Shown: in pieces, positions 43,990-53,500 of the stretch
Position numbering within the stretch: position 1 is the first letter of the stretch
Layout: the number at the start of each line of letters is the position of its first letter
Assembly: GCF_009928485.1 (NCBI RefSeq)
Contig: NZ_JAABNP010000027.1
Coordinates: forward strand, 1 to 64,000
DNA length: 64,000 bases
DNA from: Clostridium sp. C2-6-12
GTDB taxonomy: Bacteria; Bacillota; Clostridia; Clostridiales; Clostridiaceae
Direction of reading: 5' to 3'
Made by a program: the position numbers and the translations under genes
The notes under the pieces: generated by a model
What the model was told of the DNA's origin: nothing
Databases searched by the model: none
The model's input: only the letters and a program-made list of their open reading frames with translations

Positions 43990-45000
43990 TTATTTTAAAT
44001 TTTCAACTACTTCAGAAGCATCAAATGACTTTTTAAGTAATCCCTTTTTCACAAGCCAATCTATGTTGTCCTGCCATACTTTCTTATCTTGTGATAAGAA
44101 TTCTGCATCCTTTGTTTCCATAACTGGAATTAAAATATCAAAACTCTTCTTTTCAACACTTTCAGTAAGTGGGAAGTTTTCTGTATTTTGATTTTTCATT
44201 AGTATTTTAAGAGACTCATCTGGATTCGCCTTCATGTCCTCAAAACCTTTTTTAGATGCTTTTAAAAATCTTTTTATCTTATCTGAATTTTTATTAAGAT
44301 TATTTTCTCCTGCTACAAATACAAGTTCATAATAGTTAGGAACTCCATATTCTGTTGGTGAGAAATAATTTACTTGAAAACCTTGAGCTTCTAAAGCTGG
44401 AACTTCATGATTTATAAAACCACCTATAGTTGCATCTACATTTCCTGTTGTCATAGAGCTCATAATATCAAAACCTACATCAACTGTTTGAGCTGCTTCT
44501 TTCTTTTGACCTACATTTTCAAGCATTGTAGAAATAATTGATTCAGAAAGTGCTGTTCCAGCATAACCTATCTTTTTACCTACAAGGTCCTTAGCACCCT
44601 TAATATTTTTATCCTTTGCTGAAATCACTACATTTAATGGTGATTGGACTATTGTTCCTACAGCCTTTACAGGAATATTTTCATTTCCTCTTGCCATTGC
44701 TACATCCTGCAAATAATATACTCCTAGGTCAGCCTTTCCAGCTGCAGTAAGTGCAATTGCATCATTTGTGTTTGCAGGAAACTCTATGTTTACCTTTATT
44801 CCCTCCTGCTCATAATAGCCTTTTTCAATAGCTGTATAAATAAAACTATGAACTGCATTAGGATACCAGTCTAAAACAACGCTTACCTCCTCAAGTTCTT
44901 TCTTTTCTTTTGTTTCTGGCTTAGATGCTGCCTGGTTGCAGCCAACCAATGCAAAAGTAACTAAACACGACATAGCAAATGCTAAAATTCTTTTGTTCAT
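43990..45000 (-). CDS. thiY: thiamine-precursor ABC transporter, substrate-binding lipoprotein (ThiY/NMT1 type)
   Basis: Exported lipoprotein with lipobox ALVGC (Cys21). The mature N-terminus VSVVLDWYPNAVHSFIYTAI is the NMT1/THI5-like signature, where the W-Y-P-N segment contacts the pyrimidine. It binds hydroxymethylpyrimidine-type thiamine precursors in known relatives. At 336 residues it has the usual length. It is the last gene of a three-gene operon behind a TPP riboswitch, which supports the ligand class; formylaminopyrimidine versus hydroxymethylpyrimidine cannot be told apart. Confidence 0.88.
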   Translation of the reverse strand: MNKRILAFAMSCLVTFALVGCNQAASKPETKEKKELEEVSVVLDWYPNAVHSFIYTAIEKGYYEQEGIKVNIEFPANTNDAIALTAAGKADLGVYYLQDVAMARGNENIPVKAVGTIVQSPLNVVISAKDKNIKGAKDLVGKKIGYAGTALSESIISTMLENVGQKKEAAQTVDVGFDIMSSMTTGNVDATIGGFINHEVPALEAQGFQVNYFSPTEYGVPNYYELVFVAGENNLNKNSDKIKRFLKASKKGFEDMKANPDESLKILMKNQNTENFPLTESVEKKSFDILIPVMETKDAEFLSQDKKVWQDNIDWLVKKGLLKKSFDASEVVENLK

Positions 45001-45002
45001 TT

Positions 45003-45746
45003 TTAAATCTCCTTCCTCCAGTTGATTATTTTTTTCTCAAGTATATTTATAATTGCAACTACAATCATAGCTGCCACTGACAACAATACTATAGGTGCAA
45101 ATACTCCCGCTCCATCTAATTGGCTCATCATTCTTTTACTAAAATAACCAAGCCCGCTTTGTGCTCCAAGCCACTCTGCTATTGCTGCACCAATTATGCT
45201 TAAAGGCACTGCCATTTTTATAGCTGAAAAGAAATGTGGTAAAGCTGTTGGAATCTTAAGCTTTATAAAAATATCTTTTTTGCTAGCGCCATAAGTAATT
45301 AAAAGTTCTTCCATTTCCCTCTTTGTTGATTTAAAGCCATCATAAACAGATATGGCTATTGGGAAAAAGGTTATTAGTATTGTTACCAAAACCTTTCCCC
45401 ATATACTATAACCAAACCAAAGCACAAAAAGTGGTGCAATAGCTGTTGTAGGTATAGTTTGTGAGGCTATTATTATTGGATATAATGCATTTTCTATGTT
45501 TTCATTCATATCCATAATTATTGCAAGACCTAAACCAAAAACAATGGAAATAACAAGTCCTAGTCCAGTTACCCCCATAGTGGCTGGAAGATGTACTAAA
45601 AATAATGGTTCTCGAAGAATCCATAATTTCACTAAAATCTGTATTGGTGATGGCAATATATAAGGCGCATTTATTACCTGGGAAATAACCTGCCACAATC
45701 CAATTAATACTAAGAGCAATATAATTGATGGTAAATTCTTTTTCAT
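45003..45746 (-). CDS. thiX: thiamine-precursor ABC transporter, permease
   Basis: A 247-residue inner-membrane permease with about six hydrophobic helices. The BPD_transp_1 cytoplasmic loop reads ELLITYGASKKDIFIKLKIPTALPHFFSAIKM, the EAA loop that docks onto the ATPase. It overlaps the ATPase gene by 4 nt and precedes the binding protein by 2 nt. The family also contains taurine/nitrate permeases; the riboswitch assigns it to thiamine precursors. Confidence 0.87.
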   Translation of the reverse strand: MKKNLPSIILLLVLIGLWQVISQVINAPYILPSPIQILVKLWILREPLFLVHLPATMGVTGLGLVISIVFGLGLAIIMDMNENIENALYPIIIASQTIPTTAIAPLFVLWFGYSIWGKVLVTILITFFPIAISVYDGFKSTKREMEELLITYGASKKDIFIKLKIPTALPHFFSAIKMAVPLSIIGAAIAEWLGAQSGLGYFSKRMMSQLDGAGVFAPIVLLSVAAMIVVAIINILEKKIINWRKEI

Positions 45747-46495
45747 ATATTCACCTTCTGTCTAAGCCTGCTTATTAGGCTTTCTTTTAATTCTATAATT
45801 TCAGGCCTTTGTAAATCACTTCTACTCCTTGGATAATCTAAAGGAATTTCTATCTTTTCCATATGAGTTATAGGCCTATCCTGAATTACTAATATTGTTT
45901 TTGAAAGAAATATAGCTTCTTCAACATCATGGGTTATGAACAAGATGGTTTTATTAAAATGCTGCCATTCCTCCAAAAGCCATTCCTGCATTGAAATTCT
46001 TGTAAGAGAATCTAATGCACTAAAAGGTTCATCTAAGAGTAATAGTTCAGAGCCAGTTAAAAGAGTTCTAGCAAAAGATACTCTCTGCCTCATACCTCCA
46101 GATAAATCCTTGGGAAACTTATTTTTATATTCTAAAAGTCCAACTTCCTTTAGAATATTATCTACACTTTCTTCCCTTTGTATTTTAGAAATTTTCTTTA
46201 TTTCCAAAGGAAGAGCTAAATTTTCACCTATGGTTCTCCAAGGAAAAAGCAAATCCTTTTGAGGCATATACGCGCTATAATTTTTCATATTTGCAATAAT
46301 AGTATTATTTACTAATATTTCTCCACTCTGCATTTTTTCTAATCCATTTATTAATCTGAAAATGGTACTTTTCCCACAACCACTGGCACCTATAATTGAA
46401 ATAAATTCACCTTTTTCAACTGAAAAGGATAAGTTATCAAGCATTGTGTAATCATCTTCTAAATATTTAAAAGTAACTTTCTTAAATTCAAGCAC
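45743..46495 (-). CDS. thiZ: thiamine-precursor ABC transporter, ATPase
   Basis: A 250-residue ABC ATPase. Walker A is GASGCGKST, the signature LSGGMRQR, Walker B LLLLDEPFSALD, and the H-loop FITHDVEEA. It is the first gene behind the TPP riboswitch and overlaps the permease gene by 4 nt. It powers import of the pyrimidine precursor bound by the downstream lipoprotein. Confidence 0.9.
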   Translation of the reverse strand: MLEFKKVTFKYLEDDYTMLDNLSFSVEKGEFISIIGASGCGKSTIFRLINGLEKMQSGEILVNNTIIANMKNYSAYMPQKDLLFPWRTIGENLALPLEIKKISKIQREESVDNILKEVGLLEYKNKFPKDLSGGMRQRVSFARTLLTGSELLLLDEPFSALDSLTRISMQEWLLEEWQHFNKTILFITHDVEEAIFLSKTILVIQDRPITHMEKIEIPLDYPRSRSDLQRPEIIELKESLISRLRQKVNI

Positions 46496-46636
46496 TTATA
46501 TCATCCTCCTTATGTAACTTTTCTCTTACGCTGATTTATCTCGTAAGCTATATAATACTAAAAACTATAACCAATTGTAATGTTCCTAAATTCTAATAAA
46601 ATAATATGTTTTATATATTATTGTAAAAACGCAAAA

Positions 46637-46665
46637 AAGCTTTCCATCACAAAGATAGAAAGCTT
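46637..46665 (-). terminator. TPP riboswitch terminator
   Basis: An 8-bp stem (AAGCTTTC with GAAAGCTT) followed by TTTTGCGTTTTT on the minus strand lies between the TPP aptamer and the ATPase gene. It is the expected off-switch when TPP binds. Confidence 0.85.
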
Positions 46666-46722
46666 GAACTATTTCTTATATAAATTTACTATTTTTCAAT
46701 GTAAAATTAGTATAATAGACAA

Positions 46723-46806
46723 ACTCACTTCCCTGCGTTGGTACTAACCACTTCAGGTTCGAAGGGTTGAGCAAATGCTCTCTCAGCTTTTTAAGGCACC
46801 CCTAGT
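46723..46806 (-). promoter_or_regulatory. TPP (thi-box) riboswitch
   Basis: On the minus strand all conserved parts are visible: GGGGTGCC, GCTGAGAGAGCA, ACCCTTCGAACCTGA, TGGTTAGTACCAACG and CAGGGAAGTGAG. It precedes the thiZXY-type operon with a terminator between, so TPP should switch the transporter off. Confidence 0.96.
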
Positions 46807-46902
46807 AATATTTCATTGAAAATTATATCCTAATATTATGTTTATGTAAATAACTATTTATTCACACTAATGCTTAAATATAGGTTAAATGCACCATTTA
46901 AC

Positions 46903-47058
46903 CTATTGCCCTTTTTCTTTTACATAATAATTATATATTATATTTTTACCATCATAAGTTTTATTTTCATCTGCCAAAGCAATGCTGACATTTAATACAC
47001 TTGTCCCAATTGCTATTAAAATAAGCAGTATTTCTAATATATATTTATTATGTTTCAT
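46903..47058 (-). CDS. 51-residue secreted or membrane peptide
   Basis: Short gene with GGAGG eleven bases before the ATG. The residues MKHNKYILEILLILIAIGTS continue to a hydrophobic stretch ending SIALADENK, which looks like a signal peptide with an Ala-x-Ala site. About 22 mostly polar residues remain, rich in Tyr and Lys and ending VKEKGQ. A hairpin overlapping the stop codon (46881-46905) may terminate it. It follows the CPBP protease gene by 65 nt. No family recognised; the product could be exported or processed by that protease. Confidence 0.6.
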   Translation of the reverse strand: MKHNKYILEILLILIAIGTSVLNVSIALADENKTYDGKNIIYNYYVKEKGQ

Positions 47059-47123
47059 ATCTGTTATATCCTCCATCTCTGTGCAAAAATAAAATGTAAG
47101 ACAACAATACTTTTCAGCTAAGC

Positions 47124-48101
47124 TTAAATTGGTTTAATACTGCTTATAACCATAATTAAATCAAATGCAACTATAATAAGTATTGTAATTGAAGTAATAA
47201 ATCTAAGCATAATTTTCTTTTCCATTTTATTATTTTCTAGCCATTCCTTAATAGCTCTTCTTTTATACATTATGCCTGCAATTAATACAATAAATGAAAC
47301 GACTATCATAATAATATTAATAATATTATTTGCGTTTTCACCTATGCGAGAACTAAGCAAAGTTGTCATTTCAACAAATGTATTATTGATCATATGTAAT
47401 ATAATCGTTAATTTTATTGAATATTCAGTTGCTAAATAACCCAATATAATTCCAATACCTGCTGCCATAAATATTTGATAAAAATTACCATGCATTAAGC
47501 CAAACAACATTGCTGAAACTATAATTGCAAACCTTCTGCCATACTTTTCAAAACTTCTAAGGACAGCACCTCTATAAAGAAACTCTTCAAATACTGGAGC
47601 TATTATACATGTGTATATAATCATTGATGGTGTGGATTGATTTAATATTTCTAAATCTTCCAAAGCAGATGCAGCAGTTAATCCAATCGAATTAAGACCT
47701 AATTCCAAAACATTCGCAAAGGCTCCTAAAACATTATTTACTGCTAATACTACTACAAACCCTATAAATATAGTTTTTAATGTAAATCTTTTGTTTTCAG
47801 CTTTTAAGTCATATTGATAAAATTTATTTCCTCTATAAACTAATATTGGAATAAATGCTACTATAACTGAAAATATGCTTAACATTCCAAGATAACTAGG
47901 ATTTTTAGTCATTTGATCTAACTCTTCAAAACCAATCCCTCTATCTTTTATCATCTTAACTATCATTGCTCCTATGAAAACTGTAAATATAATTACATTT
48001 GCAATTACACCTTGAGCTATTAATGATATTCCTAATTTATTAAAATCATTTTTCATTGCTTTTTTAATAATTTTTTCTTGATTATTATAATCCATCTCCA
48101 T
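47124..48101 (-). CDS. CPBP-family intramembrane metalloprotease
   Basis: A 325-residue polytopic membrane protein with about eight helices. The CAAX-protease/bacteriocin-processing motifs are complete: EE-x-x-x-R at residues 172-177 (FEEFLYRG), F-x-x-x-H at 200-204 (FGLMHGN), and H-x-x-x-N at 236-240. Such glutamic-type intramembrane proteases process prenylated or peptide substrates, often bacteriocin-related. A small secreted peptide gene follows downstream. GGAGAATGTTAAA precedes the ATG. Confidence 0.9.
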   Translation of the reverse strand: MEMDYNNQEKIIKKAMKNDFNKLGISLIAQGVIANVIIFTVFIGAMIVKMIKDRGIGFEELDQMTKNPSYLGMLSIFSVIVAFIPILVYRGNKFYQYDLKAENKRFTLKTIFIGFVVVLAVNNVLGAFANVLELGLNSIGLTAASALEDLEILNQSTPSMIIYTCIIAPVFEEFLYRGAVLRSFEKYGRRFAIIVSAMLFGLMHGNFYQIFMAAGIGIILGYLATEYSIKLTIILHMINNTFVEMTTLLSSRIGENANNIINIIMIVVSFIVLIAGIMYKRRAIKEWLENNKMEKKIMLRFITSITILIIVAFDLIMVISSIKPI

Positions 48102-48299
48102 TTTAACATTCTCCTGTTTTTCTTTATTTATTAATTTATTAAAAAATAATATATATAATTCCTTTTAAATAAATATTACAATATAAATTCTCTAATTATA
48201 TATTATCGTACCATTTTTAAATTAGACTTAAATTAAAATTAAGTTATTCTTAATTTATCACAATACTAACTATATTACCATATAATCTAATACAAAAAA

Positions 48300-48335
48300 G
48301 TAACCATTTAACTTTATATAAAATCAAATAGTTAC
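48300..48335 (-). terminator. terminator behind the DUF1062 gene
   Basis: A 10-bp stem GTAACCATTT/AAATAGTTAC (one mismatch) is followed by TTTTTTG on the minus strand. Confidence 0.8.
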
Positions 48336-48347
48336 CTTAATTTAATA

Positions 48348-48953
48348 TTAATAATTTAAATTTATTATTTTTTTATAATCTAGTAATATTTCCAAATCAT
48401 TTTTTATCTTATATTTTTTTACATCAGTAATATCTTTTTCTTTTATTTGTATAACATTATCTTCAAATAACTTATCTAGATTTTTTCTCCGGACTCCCAA
48501 ATGATTTTGTAGAAACTTATCCATTCTTAAATTTAAATTATATTTTGATTTAATTAATATTTGAACTTGTCCTTCTGCTTCTTCATCAATTTCATCACCT
48601 TCAACTATATAATCCATATTATATTTAATTTCTGCATTATTTCTTTTCAAAACATCATAATTAAATCCATATTCCCAAACTAAATCCTTATCATTATTTT
48701 CAAACCTTTTTTGAAGCTCCACACCTAAGCTATTGGGTGGAATTCTTGAAAAAATTGGCATATTCCAAGTAGTATCACAATGAGTACACTTATATATAAG
48801 CCATATATCTATGCTTTTCTTTTGAGCATTTACTCTAAATAATTCGCTGCAATAAAACTCCATTTTCTTATTGCACTTATTGCAATTTCTTATAACTAAC
48901 GGTGTTTCCTTCGGTTTTATATTCCAAATTAATTTATTTTTATCTGTTTTCAT
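48348..48953 (-). CDS. DUF1062 protein
   Basis: A 201-residue protein of the DUF1062 family. It has two N-terminal Cys pairs (RNCNKCNKK and YKCTHCDTTWN), forming a probable zinc ribbon. A C-terminal S4-like piece follows (LRMDKFLQNHLGVRRKNLDKLFEDNVI), a fold common in RNA-binding proteins. GGAGAAAAGCT precedes the ATG. It is a single-gene unit with its own terminator. RNA binding is inferred from the S4-like part; the biological role is unknown. Confidence 0.8.
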   Translation of the reverse strand: MKTDKNKLIWNIKPKETPLVIRNCNKCNKKMEFYCSELFRVNAQKKSIDIWLIYKCTHCDTTWNMPIFSRIPPNSLGVELQKRFENNDKDLVWEYGFNYDVLKRNNAEIKYNMDYIVEGDEIDEEAEGQVQILIKSKYNLNLRMDKFLQNHLGVRRKNLDKLFEDNVIQIKEKDITDVKKYKIKNDLEILLDYKKIINLNY

Positions 48954-49152
48954 AGCTTTTCTCCAAATATAATATTTTATAGCTATAATTTATTAGATTA
49001 ATCTGGAATAAATATAACATGTTGGAATAACCCGTTAAAGCCAAAATTCTTTACAGTTGTAATCTTTATCCTGTTTTTCTAAAGAGATTTCTATGATAAC
49101 TTGGCTAAAATTATATACAAAATCTAATTACTGCCAAATCATAATATAAAAA

Positions 49153-49185
49153 AATCTCAACAATATCTTCAATACTGTTGAGATT
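49153..49185 (-). terminator. terminator of the dynamin operon
   Basis: A 10-bp perfect stem AATCTCAACA/TGTTGAGATT with T-rich flanks lies directly behind the last dynamin-like gene. Confidence 0.85.
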
Positions 49186-49196
49186 AATAAATATGA

Positions 49197-50996
49197 TTAT
49201 AAAGTTATAAGCAGGCATTTATGTATTAAGAATTCAATTTCCTTCTTAAGTCTCACTAATTCCTCTGAACTTATATGCTTTAATTCTTCCTGATTATTTG
49301 TGAACTCTTCATTAAGTTCTTCAAATAAAGTTGTAATTTCTTCTTTTTTAGATTCCTTTAACTCATCCAAATATTTTCTTATAGCCTTATCTAAATCATT
49401 AGCCCAATTATCTACGGCTTCCCTTGAGATTTCTAATATTTTGCTTTGCCATGTCAATGAATCATGTAAGAAAAATATTGAATCTGTAAATACATTTAAA
49501 TATTCAGTAATTCCTTTTATAGATGTAGCTTTTACTGTTTTTAATAGGTTATTTAAATTATTATTTATTTCTCCAATAGTTGTCTTTTCTAAAGCACTAG
49601 AAAGCTTTTTTAAATTTCTGCTATATATATTATATCTTTTAACTCTTCCTGGTCTCTTTTTAACAGTTCTTCTGAACATTTCTCCCATTGCTTGTTTTAT
49701 TGCATCACCAATATGTTTTTCAATAATCCCTTCCATAACTTCTGTATAAGAAGGCATATTCACTCTAACATTACTTTCAAGCTTTTTAATTTCCTCATTT
49801 AGAATATTGTCAACTGTTCTATCAATTGAAATTATTTCATCTTCTATATAATTAAGCAAATTTTCAGTTTCTTCATTAGTTAGCTTAGGAACATAATAAT
49901 GCTGCATTAAAGAGCAAGTTTCTTCCTTCATAGTCCATTTACTTTCATCATAAATATATTGTTCAATTAATTCTTTAACCTTAATGTCAGATTTATCTAT
50001 AAGTTTTATAGCTCTTACTTTTATTCTTGCAAATTCATCATCTATATTTCCTAAAATATATTGCTTTTTATCCAAGAAATCTTTTATTATATTAATTTTT
50101 TCTTGAACTTGTTCCTTTTCACATTGGATACTTGCAATTTTAGAATTAATTTTTATGTCACACTCTCCCAATACATAATTTTGATAATTTTTCAGAGTTT
50201 CAGAAAGTTCTTCTATCTTTTCAGAAGCATTAACTCTTTCATAAATATAATCCCAAAGCTTGCTTGTTTCTGGATTCTTTTGACTGTTGCTTTCTATAAG
50301 AAATGTTTTTACCGCTTTATGGATACATTCATTAACAGCTTTTTGAATTTCTATTATTCTCTTATTATCTTCATCAAGTTCTTTAGGACACATATTTATA
50401 GCTAATACAACTTCTACTTTGTCATTTATTACTTCTCCAACATATTTTAAAAATTGAAAATCATCATCTCCAAGGCCACTTCTATATGATACTACATAAA
50501 CAATAATATCACTTTCAGGTATAAATTCTTTTAGGACTTCTTCATGCTCACTTATTAAAGAACCATATCCAGGAGTGTCAAAAAGTCTTAAACCATCATA
50601 CTTGGCATTTTTGCATGGCCCTATATATCTTAACCTATTTAAAGCTTCCTCAGGTTTTGCTGTAAAAGCTTCAAATTGCTCCTTATCCAAAACTTCACTA
50701 CTTGCATCCTTTTTTATTCCAATTAAAGCTTCTTCAGCATCACTATCTATAACAACTTCAGTAACAATACCTGTAGTAGGTCTAACACTTTCTATTAATA
50801 CCTTTTTATCAAAAATACTGTTTATTAAAGCACTTTTTCCAGAGCTGGTTTCTCCAAGCATCACAACATAATGAGTTGGATTTATTATTCTCTCTTTCAC
50901 TAATAAATTCTTAGCTGAAATATAATCATTTCCAAGAATTTCAACTACCTTGTCAATTCTTTTTTGTCTATCTACACAACTTTTAAAAATATCCAT
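49197..50996 (-). CDS. dynamin-like GTPase C
   Basis: A 599-residue bacterial dynamin-family GTPase. The G1 loop is GETSSGKS (residues 48-55), switch I Thr lies in PTTGIVTE, and switch II is LFDTPGYGSL. The G4 region AINMCPKELDEDN is less canonical. The rest is helical stalk with KKRPGRVKRYNIYSRN basic segment and coiled-coil regions, but no clear membrane helix. It is the last of three dynamin-like genes in one operon, with AGGAG upstream. Membrane remodelling is expected from family knowledge. Confidence 0.87.
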   Translation of the reverse strand: MDIFKSCVDRQKRIDKVVEILGNDYISAKNLLVKERIINPTHYVVMLGETSSGKSALINSIFDKKVLIESVRPTTGIVTEVVIDSDAEEALIGIKKDASSEVLDKEQFEAFTAKPEEALNRLRYIGPCKNAKYDGLRLFDTPGYGSLISEHEEVLKEFIPESDIIVYVVSYRSGLGDDDFQFLKYVGEVINDKVEVVLAINMCPKELDEDNKRIIEIQKAVNECIHKAVKTFLIESNSQKNPETSKLWDYIYERVNASEKIEELSETLKNYQNYVLGECDIKINSKIASIQCEKEQVQEKINIIKDFLDKKQYILGNIDDEFARIKVRAIKLIDKSDIKVKELIEQYIYDESKWTMKEETCSLMQHYYVPKLTNEETENLLNYIEDEIISIDRTVDNILNEEIKKLESNVRVNMPSYTEVMEGIIEKHIGDAIKQAMGEMFRRTVKKRPGRVKRYNIYSRNLKKLSSALEKTTIGEINNNLNNLLKTVKATSIKGITEYLNVFTDSIFFLHDSLTWQSKILEISREAVDNWANDLDKAIRKYLDELKESKKEEITTLFEELNEEFTNNQEELKHISSEELVRLKKEIEFLIHKCLLITL

Positions 50997-51009
50997 TCTT
51001 TATCTCCTT

Positions 51010-52776
51010 TTAATTCTCTATGCCGCTGATTAATTCTTTTAAAAGTTTTAAATCTTCTTCTAATACTAAGATATGCTCCTCACTATAAGCAGTTTCATAC
51101 TGCCTTTCTATAAATTCCATATCTTTCTTTAAATTTCTTTCTAATCTGTCTTTTAATTCTTTTATAGAATCATCTACCTCTTGCGCTTTTGCTCTTAAAT
51201 CACCAATTATTTCTTCTTTTAAATAATTTTCAAAGTCCTCTATCATTGGTTCTAAATCCTTTAAGGTATAGCTCGCCCTATTTTCTACTATCTTTTTACG
51301 CATATGATCTCCAATTAAAGAGAAAGCTAAGCTTATTCCCATTCCTACAAGAACTCCTGCTGGTCCAAGTAATCCAACTGCTCCTATAGTTCCAGCTACA
51401 CCAGTTGATACTCCCAGTACTGTTGGAAGTGACTTTTCATATTTAATTGAACTTTCTCTATTAAAAAAGGATATATTTTCATAAGTCCCGTCAAAACCTT
51501 TAATAGTTATTTCTCCTAATTCATTATTTAAATTTTTAATAAGGTTAGTAATTAATGCTAAAACCTCATCCATTATGTTGTTAATAGCTTTATCCGACAT
51601 TTCCTTATATATTAAACTTAGCCTGTTTCCATCTACAATTCCTTTATTTACAACTCTTCTTAAGTCTATTCTTAAATTTTCAATGTTTTCTCTTATTATT
51701 TTAGAAGAGGTTTCAATGATATTATCTATTTCTTCTTCTGCATAAGTTCTACTACTTCTTATTTTCTTTTTATTTTCTAATAGTATTTCTTTTATTTCTT
51801 TGATTTTTGCTTCTTTTTCTAGTTGATTTTCATTATTTTCGTTTAAAGCCAAGATTTTATAAGTATCTATTTTATCATTAATATTTTTTAAGGCTTCCTT
51901 AACTTTTTGATTTAAAGCTTCTGATACTTCTTTATCATATTCCTTAGAAATATTTTTTATTTTCTCTATAACCTTAACAATTCCTGATTTATCATATAGG
52001 TTATTATCATTAGTAAATTTAGCTTTAACAGCTTCATATACATTTACTACATTAACATTAATTTCTTTTTCCTCATTATGAGCATAACTTATACTACTTA
52101 ATACATTTTCATTATGCTCTTTTGCTTCATTTGCATCTTCAATACTTTCATCATTCCACTTATTTTGAACAAAAATAGTGTTAGATAGTTTTGGCCATAA
52201 AGCATTTATGAAGTTTTTTTCTGTTCTTGTAATTGGAGGATTAGTTCTTATTATAAAAATCCCTGCAACTAATTTATTTACATACTCTAAAGTAGTTCTT
52301 TGATTTTCAGGTGTTAAACTTCCAACCCCTGGCAAATCTACAAGGACAATATTATCCTTTAAAACTTCACTATTATTATGGAGTACTATTTTAGAAACTT
52401 GAAGATTATTTGCTCGATTATAATCATTATGAACATACTTTTCTAGATTATCAACACTTACAGTTTCATTGTGACCATGTAAATAATATATTACAGCTTC
52501 ATTTACATTCTCTCCATATCTCACTTCAACTGGCACACAGGTAGTTTCATCTACATCTGTTGGTAATATATTATCCTCCATTAAAATAGAATTTAAAAAA
52601 CTGCTTTTACCTGCTCCTTGAATTCCAAGTACAGGAACAATTATTTCTTTCTTATTTAAATTTTCAAAAAAGTGCTTAAAATATTCCTTATAATCTACTC
52701 CTTGACTTTCTCTATTAAGATATTTTTCAAGTAAATCATTAAATCTCTTATCTCGTATTAAATCTATATAAGCCAT
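51010..52776 (-). CDS. dynamin-like GTPase B with C-terminal membrane hairpin
   Basis: A 588-residue GTPase: G1 loop GIQGAGKS (51-58), switch I Thr in DETTCVPVEV, and switch II LVDLPGVGSL. A G4-like motif is VQNKWND. A hydrophobic hairpin at about 450-490 (GVAGTIGAVGLLGPAGVLVG then MGISLAFSLIG) resembles the membrane paddle of bacterial dynamin-like proteins. The flanking helices are strongly coiled. It lies 13 nt upstream of the third GTPase gene and 5 nt downstream of the coiled-coil gene. Confidence 0.87.
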   Translation of the reverse strand: MAYIDLIRDKRFNDLLEKYLNRESQGVDYKEYFKHFFENLNKKEIIVPVLGIQGAGKSSFLNSILMEDNILPTDVDETTCVPVEVRYGENVNEAVIYYLHGHNETVSVDNLEKYVHNDYNRANNLQVSKIVLHNNSEVLKDNIVLVDLPGVGSLTPENQRTTLEYVNKLVAGIFIIRTNPPITRTEKNFINALWPKLSNTIFVQNKWNDESIEDANEAKEHNENVLSSISYAHNEEKEINVNVVNVYEAVKAKFTNDNNLYDKSGIVKVIEKIKNISKEYDKEVSEALNQKVKEALKNINDKIDTYKILALNENNENQLEKEAKIKEIKEILLENKKKIRSSRTYAEEEIDNIIETSSKIIRENIENLRIDLRRVVNKGIVDGNRLSLIYKEMSDKAINNIMDEVLALITNLIKNLNNELGEITIKGFDGTYENISFFNRESSIKYEKSLPTVLGVSTGVAGTIGAVGLLGPAGVLVGMGISLAFSLIGDHMRKKIVENRASYTLKDLEPMIEDFENYLKEEIIGDLRAKAQEVDDSIKELKDRLERNLKKDMEFIERQYETAYSEEHILVLEEDLKLLKELISGIEN

Positions 52777-52781
52777 AATTT

Positions 52782-53468
52782 TTATCTCCTCTTTCCAAAA
52801 AGTCTAGTAAAGAAGGACTTATTTCCCCATTGTACTTCTTCTTGAATCATTTCCATCTTTATACTAAGTTCCTCTTGCACATTATTTATAAGTTCAATTA
52901 AAGCCTCTTTATCCTCTATTTTATCATCTATACTTCTAATTTTATTTAAAATAACAGTATTGCTATCCTTGTTTTCTTCAAAGGACTTTTCTAAAGCTTC
53001 TGATTTTTCCTCAATAATCTTTTCCATTGCATCTACTTTTTCTTCAACTTTATCTACCTTAATTTCATCCATCTTGCTTAAAATAGCTTCTCTAGTATTA
53101 GCAGTATCTTTTACTATTTTCAAACCTAAAATAGCTAGTCTTTCTTCTATAGATTGAAAAAGCTGTTTATTTTGTTCCTTTACAATATTATTTATTGCAC
53201 CTTCTAAAGAATTTTCAATAAATTTAGGCAATTTTAATAAACTTTCATTTAATTCTTCAATTTTCTCTTGAAAATCTTCCTCCTGAAATTCTTGAAGACT
53301 TCCTTTTAAATCATTAATTTTCTTTTCTATAGGTCTTAACTTTTCTATTACCTCTTCAGACATATTTCTAGATACCTTTGAAAGAGAATTTATCATATCC
53401 TCTTGAATTTCACTCATTATATTTTTTGTAACTTCATCGCTTTGAATTAAAATCGATTTATCGTCCAT
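52782..53468 (-). CDS. coiled-coil protein of the dynamin operon
   Basis: About 228 residues, almost entirely charged heptad-like helix (for example EKIEELNESLLKLPKFIENS and VDAMEKIIEEKSEALEKSFE), with no membrane segment and a basic end FTRLFGKRR. The GGGGAG box fits the second ATG (53468) better than the first. It lies between dynamin-like genes A and B with gaps of 32 and 5 nt. I infer a scaffold or bridge between the GTPases; no family recognised. Confidence 0.72.
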   Translation of the reverse strand: MDDKSILIQSDEVTKNIMSEIQEDMINSLSKVSRNMSEEVIEKLRPIEKKINDLKGSLQEFQEEDFQEKIEELNESLLKLPKFIENSLEGAINNIVKEQNKQLFQSIEERLAILGLKIVKDTANTREAILSKMDEIKVDKVEEKVDAMEKIIEEKSEALEKSFEENKDSNTVILNKIRSIDDKIEDKEALIELINNVQEELSIKMEMIQEEVQWGNKSFFTRLFGKRR

Positions 53469-53500
53469 AGTCATTATCTCCCCTTTGAGTCAGTTAACTT

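Noticed and set aside
43990..46495. Taurine/nitrate/sulfonate ABC transporter
   Set aside because: The permease and ATPase alone would fit, but the TPP riboswitch and the DWYPN start of the binding protein point to thiamine precursors.
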